Below, piece by piece: positions 23,998 through 29,888 of a DNA stretch of 29,888 nucleotides (its first letter is position 1; every line of letters begins with the position of its first letter). This DNA comes from a virus. The notes under the pieces were generated by a model. The model made no database searches, was not told the DNA's origin, and saw only the letters and a list, made by a program, of their open reading frames with translations. A program made the translations under genes and the position numbers. Location of the stretch: positions 1-29,888 of the IMG/VR virus record IMGVR_UViG_3300025767_000089; one strand, given 5' to 3'.

Positions 23998-25890
23998 TTA
24001 TCTTAGTACGTCTGTAACGAATGTTAATTGTTTTACGTCTAGACAGATTAGTTCAATATATGGTTTAGCACCTCTAATTTGAGATGGAGTTATTTGTTCA
24101 ACTTTAGACCAACCATTTTTCTTATCTGTCCAAATATTGATGTTAAAACCATTCATGTTTAAAGTGTCATCGAATATAATCTTGTAAGATTGACCATTAA
24201 CCCATGAGTGTGTAGTATCATCAATGTATATATTCATATCATTATTGACAGCCTGTGTTTGAGTAGCTATGTTAACTCTCATCATATTACCAAACGACTT
24301 AAGTCTTGAGTATAGCCCCTTAGTTGATATGTTATCAATATCAAATTCACTAATAGTATTAGCTGAAGCTGTTTTAGCGCTTAAGTCAAACTCAAACTTA
24401 TTCAAAAGCATGTAGCCTTCAACCGTGTTATTAATTTTAATTTTACCAGGAACTGACTTGTCAACCGAAGTGCCTTTACCGTCAAATATAACATCTGTGT
24501 TATATTGAACTTCGGTTGGAATTGTACCGTTAACGATACTGTTAATTCTTCTATTGATATCAGTGATCATATCAAGTAATGAAGTCTCTTCTGCATAGTT
24601 TAGAGAAGCCGCTTCAACTTGTTCCTGTAGTTCTACTAATTTAACGTTTAGTTCATTTGCATCTTGAGAAGACATTACTAAATTTTCAATGTCATCTAAT
24701 CTAGATGCAATACCATCATAACGATCATTTGCTTGAACTAACATTTTAGCGGCATTCTCAAATACAGTAGTGGTATCAAAGAATAGGTCCATTGAGAATG
24801 TTGTAAAATCATTAATGTTATTCTCAACGCCGACGTTATCAAGAGATGTATTGTATTTAATGTTAAGCTTTAATGAGTAAGAGTTACCGTTAAGTCCAGT
24901 AACTGAATTAGGCTTATACTTAATAAGCTCATTAATCTTACCATCTTTAAAGTTATCTAATAATAGAATACCATATAAGTTTGTCGCTCTATTACCAGGG
25001 TTTGTTTGTGAATATAGATCGTAATAAACTAGAACAGCATTAAACTTAAAGTTACCTCCGTTTTGAGAGAAATCATGTAATGTGTTGATAGATGAATTGA
25101 CATTAACTGCATAATAGTCATTTTCATTAAAGTCTATACCAACTGCTGGGTTTTTATTAGTATCAATATCGTAAGATCCATTACCATCTACAAGTGATTG
25201 AATACTAAAATTAGTTTCTGGGTGACTTGATCTACCTTCAATAATATTGCTCGCATTTAATGCAAGGCTTGTTGTATTGTATGTGTCATTATCAAAAAGA
25301 ATAGTTGGAGTGTAACCAACTGAAGAAGGTACATTAATAAATACTTCTTGATATGTATTCGCAGCATAGTTCTTATCGTTAACTACGTCAATTGTACCCA
25401 AATACTTAACTACTTTTTCATAGTCATTACCAGTACCTGAAGCATTATCCTCTTCCACATATTTACCAGCTGTACCAACTGCCTCTGAAGAGGTAGCTGA
25501 TCTCATTCTAAAAGCACCAATACCTTGAAGGTACTTAAAGAATATCTTTTCAGCATCTGACTTATAGATTACTGGATCGAAGTCATCATCATTTCTAATA
25601 ATCTCTTCTAAGTTCAGCGCATAATTTTGAAGAGTTTCTGCCCATGATCTATTATCATCAACAGAAGGTGTATATGTACCTCCAGCAACATCTTCTAGTC
25701 TATCGAACTCAATCGTATTAAGATTATTTACTTGTGCCGCAATATTAGGTAGGTCTAATAGAGCATACTGAGAAAATTCAAATTTTAAATCTGGATCTCC
25801 TTGTGCTCTAGTTAAATCTCTAGCGGCAGAAGCAAAAGTGTACATTGTACCACCTTGCTCTCTAACAGTTCTTACTAATGGTGTTGCCAT
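23998..25890 (-). CDS. Tail/baseplate structural protein (630 aa)
   Basis: A 630-residue protein beginning MATPLVRTVREQGGTMYTFASAARD, followed by a helical N-terminal region (to about 130), a beta-rich middle (150-370), a coiled coil around 395-455 (DRYDGIASRLDDIENLV ... NVKLVELQEQVEAASLN) and a beta C terminus. The coiled coil in the middle suggests a trimer. There is no T4 counterpart I can name. Its place between a small fibre-type protein and the 1130-residue protein, with almost no spacing downstream, suggests a baseplate or fibre-base component. Confidence 0.8.
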   Translation of the reverse strand: MATPLVRTVREQGGTMYTFASAARDLTRAQGDPDLKFEFSQYALLDLPNIAAQVNNLNTIEFDRLEDVAGGTYTPSVDDNRSWAETLQNYALNLEEIIRNDDDFDPVIYKSDAEKIFFKYLQGIGAFRMRSATSSEAVGTAGKYVEEDNASGTGNDYEKVVKYLGTIDVVNDKNYAANTYQEVFINVPSSVGYTPTILFDNDTYNTTSLALNASNIIEGRSSHPETNFSIQSLVDGNGSYDIDTNKNPAVGIDFNENDYYAVNVNSSINTLHDFSQNGGNFKFNAVLVYYDLYSQTNPGNRATNLYGILLLDNFKDGKINELIKYKPNSVTGLNGNSYSLKLNIKYNTSLDNVGVENNINDFTTFSMDLFFDTTTVFENAAKMLVQANDRYDGIASRLDDIENLVMSSQDANELNVKLVELQEQVEAASLNYAEETSLLDMITDINRRINSIVNGTIPTEVQYNTDVIFDGKGTSVDKSVPGKIKINNTVEGYMLLNKFEFDLSAKTASANTISEFDIDNISTKGLYSRLKSFGNMMRVNIATQTQAVNNDMNIYIDDTTHSWVNGQSYKIIFDDTLNMNGFNINIWTDKKNGWSKVEQITPSQIRGAKPYIELICLDVKQLTFVTDVLR

Positions 25891-25910
25891 TTAACTTTAA
25901 ATCTTTTTAA

Positions 25911-26450
25911 TTATGATAATGCAGCGTACTTTGGTGACGCATTGATAACGTACCATTCGCTACCATAGTATCTTAGTGTTACTGATCCATTAGGATCTAG
26001 TACAATTGAGCCATATCCAGGTACTAGAGATGTATCAACAGTAACTTGAATGCCATCTGCGATTAGAGTAATTTCTTGTCCTGGTTGACCCTGTGTAAGT
26101 GCAGCGTTTCCAACTGCTACAAAATATGTAGAAGCTGTATAACCAAGAGGACCTGGCATTGCGCCTGCAATGTTTTCAGATTCAAAAGAAATACCACCGT
26201 TAATATTAATTAGCTCTTCAACATCAGTAACTGTTGATAGAGTAATAAGAGCTGAAGCAAAAGATGCCGCTCCAGTAATATCTAGTGCATCTGTTGAAAC
26301 ACTTGTCATATTAGATAGTGTCGAAGCAGTTGGATCTAACTTACTTGTAAGTAGGCCAAGTTCATCATTTAATGCATCAAAGTTTTCGTTTAAAGTAACT
26401 CTTGAAGCTGAAAGGCTATCTGTGCCTTGAATTAATGTAATGGTTGCCAT
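25911..26450 (-). CDS. Small tail-fibre-type structural protein (179 aa)
   Basis: The N terminus (LIQGTDSLSASRVTLNENFDALNDEL) has the N-E-N-F-D-A-L-N pattern seen at the base of many phage fibres, followed by a probable short trimeric coiled coil. The rest is beta-rich and ends with SIVLDPNGSVTLRYYGSEW, like the surface-decorating domains of marine phage virion proteins. It is probably a fibre tip, whisker or baseplate decoration. The 104-base leader before it holds two hairpins and a GATATATAA box, so it may start a separate transcript of the tail module. Confidence 0.7.
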   Translation of the reverse strand: MATITLIQGTDSLSASRVTLNENFDALNDELGLLTSKLDPTASTLSNMTSVSTDALDITGAASFASALITLSTVTDVEELININGGISFESENIAGAMPGPLGYTASTYFVAVGNAALTQGQPGQEITLIADGIQVTVDTSLVPGYGSIVLDPNGSVTLRYYGSEWYVINASPKYAALS

Positions 26451-26554
26451 TTGTGAGTTTATATTTAATTATTACACTTAATATAATATTAAGCGGTTAT
26501 TTGATTATATATCATGCTTAATTTTTAGATTAAGCTAAACTTTATCTATTTGAC
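26451..26554 (-). promoter_or_regulatory. Leader region with two hairpins and GATATATAA box
   Basis: In the largest gap of the window, the minus strand shows GCTTAAT-CTAAAA-ATTAAGC (26535-26516), then CATGATATATAATCAA (box GATATATAA at 26513-26505), then a second hairpin CGCTTAATA-TTA-TATTAAGTG (26495-26475) and an A/T leader to the ATG at 26450. Neither hairpin is followed by a U run. The CATGATATATAA...TCAA...CGCTTA order recurs in the gap at 20556-20603. Confidence 0.45.
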
Positions 26555-27469
26555 TCATGATCGTTGTAGAGCAGTAATAACTATAGATTCATTATGGTTA
26601 AGTTCTGTGATATTTACATCAAACTGCCGGCCTAACCCGCCAGTATTATCTTCAAAATCCATAACAACAGTAGCAGACATTATATTGTTTCTTGGGTCTA
26701 CTAACTTAACATTATTAACCTCTATAAACTCAGCCCATGTTGCGGGTTTTCCAGTATTAACATCAATTATTTCTACATCCCACACTGGGTTGTATCTAAT
26801 ACCATCAGTATACAACTGCGAGTGCTGAAAACCATTATACCATTGACCTGGGTAATCATATCCCACACCTACCATAGTACCTCCTGGACCACCAACATTT
26901 ACGAACGTATCTTTCGCATTAAATCGCACAACTACAGTGCCAGTACCGCCAGTTGAGCTAGGCCAATTCGATCCGTATCCTTCGGTTAAATTTAAAGGAG
27001 TCTTATTTGCTGCTAAAGCACCTTCTTGTGTTAAAGTATGAGTTACTGATTCTCCGGTTTCACTTTCAGTAAATGTTATTTCCATAGATCTTGATTGGGT
27101 ATCAGCGTCTTGTAGCCAATTCCAACCACATATAAACCTCCATTCATTTATACTATATCCAGGGGGTGTATCGTCAGGGTATAATAATTTTAATGTACTA
27201 CCTAATGGTGTAACAATATTAGTTAAATGAAAATAATGTATTAGCCAAGTAGGATATTCACCGGTATTAGTATCTATAATATCCAATGTAAAGTTTTCAT
27301 ACGGAATTTCATTATCTCTATTATAATTATCATATAATACCTTAATGCTATGTTGACCTATACCCCCAGTACCTTTTATAGTAACGCCCTCAGAATCGGT
27401 ATCTGCCGTTTTATTTAGAGTAGATTCGTCGGTCCCCCATATTTTACCGTATTTTATAATTTCACCCAT
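26555..27469 (-). CDS. Duplicated BACON-like tail protein (304 aa)
   Basis: The 304 residues look like two copies of one beta domain. Copy one has FTLDIIDTNTGEYPTWL (about residue 60) and ends with VTHTLTQEGA (about 150). Copy two has WDVEIIDVNTGKPATWAEF (about 227) and ends with NITELNHNESIVITALQ. The domain end resembles BACON modules (…T-V-T-Q-x-G/A) that are common in Bacteroidota surface proteins and in tail proteins of their phages, where they are thought to bind sugars or mucus. That match is from pattern memory and is tentative. No signal peptide is present, as expected for a virion protein. It follows the large PKD-containing tail gene by six bases. Confidence 0.65.
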   Translation of the reverse strand: MGEIIKYGKIWGTDESTLNKTADTDSEGVTIKGTGGIGQHSIKVLYDNYNRDNEIPYENFTLDIIDTNTGEYPTWLIHYFHLTNIVTPLGSTLKLLYPDDTPPGYSINEWRFICGWNWLQDADTQSRSMEITFTESETGESVTHTLTQEGALAANKTPLNLTEGYGSNWPSSTGGTGTVVVRFNAKDTFVNVGGPGGTMVGVGYDYPGQWYNGFQHSQLYTDGIRYNPVWDVEIIDVNTGKPATWAEFIEVNNVKLVDPRNNIMSATVVMDFEDNTGGLGRQFDVNITELNHNESIVITALQRS

Positions 27470-27475
27470 AATATT

Positions 27476-29888
27476 TTAATATGATCTTAAATTTAATGTT
27501 AAACCACTAGTACCTGAAGTACCTGAAGTAACGCTAGTCCCTGAAGTACCTGATGTACCACTAGTTCCTGAAGCCCCTGATGTACCGCTAGTGCCTGAAG
27601 CCCCTGATGTTCCACTAGTCCCTGAAATTATAATAGGATCTAAATTAGGCCTTACTGTTGGACCATTCGTCCCAATATTACCATTATTTGAAAACGTTTT
27701 AATAGTAAATGCATTTTTAGTAACAGTGTTTGAATTACCATTAATATCAGTAATTTTTAAAGTTACTGTATAATCACCTAGATGTTCAAATAAGTATGTA
27801 AGTATATTTCTCCTAGACTTAATTGAATCAACTGACCTAGATATGTTTACAACATCCCATTCGTATGCTGTTTTACCAGGTATTTTAGAATTATCTGGTG
27901 AAAATGTCATATGTGTTAATTTTTCAACCTCAACATGATCTTTAGATATTCTTACGTCATTGTATGTTGGATTATATGCTTTATAGTTAGACATTCCATT
28001 AATTAAACCAGAGCCATTTACAATGCTTACTTCTTCAAAATCATATGTTCTTGAATAGTTTTTACCAACCGCAATTATACCTAAACATACATCAACAATA
28101 CCATCATTATCAGTATCTTCTAGTATGGCATTATAATTAAATTTAGATATTATAGGATTTGTTGAATTGTTTAATGCATCTCTAACATCTTTCCAATCTT
28201 GAATTGTTGCATTAACATCTAACTCACTTACAATAGTTTCATATCCAACGTACATTTGATTATCGTTGTAATCATAATGCATTATTTTAAGATCTGAATT
28301 AATATTAGCACTTCTTATAACAAATGATGCACTTACATCAGCACCTACTCTAGTTGAATCCCACCAAGTTCTAGAACCATTGTTCCAATTATGGTTTTTC
28401 AAGTTTCTCCAATAATATGGCCCTGTAGTTTCAGAATAGCCTGTTGTAGAAGTAGAATCTGCAAATCTTTTAACCATTGATGCATTTACACCATCACTAG
28501 TATCATATAAATAGTTATTGCGATCTAACGTATGGTATAATGTAGCAATTTCATGATCTACTGTATCGGTATTTTGTTGCGGGAAATCCCAATCACCACC
28601 TAAGTTTTTCCATCTAGTAGATGTACCGCCCCATAGATTTTCACTATAATCGTTAAGCCATTTATAGACTGAATAAAACTCAACTGGTTTCATTTTAACT
28701 GTGATTGCATCAGGGTATCTTAAAACCATCACGTTGTTAAATAGATCTACTTGTTCAAATTTAACAGAGTATGTGCCTTCATACGGTAAAGCAATTGCAA
28801 CCCTTCTATAAGTATCTACATTACCGATTAAAGTAGCTGAGAAGTTTTTAGGGCCAGTAATATACCATCTAAGTTCATAGATATCTTGCTTCCACCAATT
28901 ATCAAATGTAACTTCAGCTTGACCAGCATCTAACCACGTAAATTGTGCATCGTCCCATGTTTCATTGAAAGACGTACACTCTAGCATAATTGGAGCTCCG
29001 ATTCTAGAATCAGTATCATCTGATCTAAATGTATTTCTATCAATGTCGTAATATGTTTGGTAGAATGTTTCAACATCTGAATACAAATCTATGATATCTT
29101 GATCTGATAGATTATCAAAGCTTTGAGATTTACCTTCTAATATGTCTGAAACTTTTTCTAAATCTTCAATATAAATATTGTCTTGATGAATATTAATGCT
29201 AGCCTCTGTCCCTGCAGTTATAAGACTGATTGGGTTTTGACTAGTCCATATGTTAGTGTTATACGAAGAATAGAAATCGGCTTCACCAATGATGTCTATG
29301 ATTCTAGCATGCAGTGGTAAATACTCTTTCTGTAATTTGTTCTTAAGACCATATAACTTAATGAGTACCTCATCAGGTGTAAAGTCAAATATCTCTTCAA
29401 CTTGAGGTGTGTCCCATTCATCAAACTCACCAGTTGGTTCGTTTAATTTATAAAATAGACCAAATCTAGAAGTCTTCTTATATGACGAAGAAGGTAATAG
29501 AGTTTCTCTCTTTTTAGCTGCGAAGCCATCGCTATTAAATGGTACTTCTAAAGCCTTCATCTTACCAAACATTGGTGATCTATCATCGATCATTAACCAA
29601 TACTCTTTAAGGGTTAAGTTGTTATAGCCAAAGAATTTAATGGCATTAATAAGAGCTTTGTATGTACCGACAAATGGTTTAATATTTGCAAGTTCTAATA
29701 AAAGTTCTTTACGTTTTCTGTTAATAAGTTGCCAATCAGTACCTAATTCATTAATATCATGATCTTTAAATAGGAATTGATCTTTAGTTGATAGACTTGT
29801 ACCGAAGTTAGATAAAAGAACTGCTAGTCTTTCGTCTTCTCCCACAGTCTCACCATAAACATAGATATTAGCAACGAGCTTATCATCA
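27476..29888 (-). CDS. Large tail protein with PKD-like domain and GTS repeat tail, N terminus missing
   Basis: The frame is open through the right edge. The GTG at 29845 that could serve as a start is preceded in frame by sense codons (…DDKLVANIYVYGET), so the gene continues beyond the window and at least 803 residues are seen here. The N-terminal part (NIKPFVGTYKALINAIKFFG) looks like a baseplate or fibre-base domain. A PKD-like beta domain lies near the end (SPDNSKIPGKTAYEWD ... GDYTVTLKITDINGNSN), followed by a 40-residue run of G-T/A-S triplets and a short tail. Likely a tail-tip or fibre component facing the host surface. I cannot match it to one T4 gene. Confidence 0.8.
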   Translation of the reverse strand, partial: DDKLVANIYVYGETVGEDERLAVLLSNFGTSLSTKDQFLFKDHDINELGTDWQLINRKRKELLLELANIKPFVGTYKALINAIKFFGYNNLTLKEYWLMIDDRSPMFGKMKALEVPFNSDGFAAKKRETLLPSSSYKKTSRFGLFYKLNEPTGEFDEWDTPQVEEIFDFTPDEVLIKLYGLKNKLQKEYLPLHARIIDIIGEADFYSSYNTNIWTSQNPISLITAGTEASINIHQDNIYIEDLEKVSDILEGKSQSFDNLSDQDIIDLYSDVETFYQTYYDIDRNTFRSDDTDSRIGAPIMLECTSFNETWDDAQFTWLDAGQAEVTFDNWWKQDIYELRWYITGPKNFSATLIGNVDTYRRVAIALPYEGTYSVKFEQVDLFNNVMVLRYPDAITVKMKPVEFYSVYKWLNDYSENLWGGTSTRWKNLGGDWDFPQQNTDTVDHEIATLYHTLDRNNYLYDTSDGVNASMVKRFADSTSTTGYSETTGPYYWRNLKNHNWNNGSRTWWDSTRVGADVSASFVIRSANINSDLKIMHYDYNDNQMYVGYETIVSELDVNATIQDWKDVRDALNNSTNPIISKFNYNAILEDTDNDGIVDVCLGIIAVGKNYSRTYDFEEVSIVNGSGLINGMSNYKAYNPTYNDVRISKDHVEVEKLTHMTFSPDNSKIPGKTAYEWDVVNISRSVDSIKSRRNILTYLFEHLGDYTVTLKITDINGNSNTVTKNAFTIKTFSNNGNIGTNGPTVRPNLDPIIISGTSGTSGASGTSGTSGASGTSGTSGTSGTSVTSGTSGTSGLTLNLRSY
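27503..27622 (-). repeat. GTS-triplet coding repeat (9-bp unit)
   Basis: Thirteen consecutive Gly-Thr/Ala-Ser triplets (one with Val in place of Gly) are encoded by a 9-base unit whose codons vary mainly at third positions. Such repeats are common as flexible or trimer rods in marine phage tail proteins, and they change length easily by slippage. Confidence 0.85.

Noticed and set aside
26516-26535. Hairpin GCTTAAT/ATTAAGC as terminator after the BACON-like gene
   Set aside because: The stem is weak and A/T-only apart from the closing pairs, and no U run follows on the minus strand.
29843-29845. GTG as true start of the large tail protein at the right edge
   Set aside because: The frame stays open upstream to the window end and reads like protein, so the gene is cut by the edge.

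Overview
This window is a compact, AT-rich (about two-thirds A+T) stretch of a large T4-type contractile-tailed phage. Every convincing gene lies on the minus strand, so transcription runs from high to low coordinates. Most neighbours are separated by a few bases or overlap (TAATG, ATGA), and no gap exceeds about 110 bases. There is no tRNA, rRNA, CRISPR array, insertion sequence or integrase. The T4 relationship rests on four recognisable replication/recombination proteins (UvsW, a UvsY-like protein, a gp61-type primase and a gp32-type single-strand-binding protein) and on head-internal proteins with T4-like capsid-targeting N termini. A Bacteroidota host is plausible but unproven. In favour are the near absence of Shine-Dalgarno sequences, BACON-like tail domains, a spanin-like protein resembling those of Bacteroidota phages, and GTS/collagen-like tail repeats.

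Layout from right to left. 29888-11466 is a tail/baseplate/fibre module: a large protein cut by the right edge with a PKD-like domain and a GTS repeat tail, a duplicated BACON-like protein, two fibre-type proteins, very large structural proteins of 1130 and 1480 residues, a collagen-plus-tail-collar fibre, a spanin-like membrane protein, a 691-residue structural protein and a tail-tube-like protein. 11455-10444 holds a capsid-targeted glycine-zipper protein and a RuvC-like nuclease. 10351-5916 is the DNA replication and recombination module: a 55-residue small protein, gp32, gp61, a small unknown, UvsY-like and UvsW. 5874-356 is a run of eight genes whose products nearly all begin with a capsid-targeting-like peptide. 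One of these is an RNA/DNA-ligase-like nucleotidyltransferase and one looks like a cleavable polyprotein. A further gene runs off the left edge.

How the parts fit together. The right half builds the tail and host-recognition apparatus. The middle copies and recombines DNA, with SSB, primase, mediator, branch-migration helicase and a candidate resolvase. The left part probably encodes a cargo of proteins packed into the prohead, trimmed by a gp21-type protease and delivered with the DNA. The cargo set is the most interesting feature: at least nine proteins share the sorting signal, and most have no recognised function. Candidate control elements are a bidirectional terminator inside the cargo operon, a GATATATAA motif found at four gene leaders, TATAAATA-like late-promoter boxes, and an AT-rich hairpin leader before the gp32 gene.
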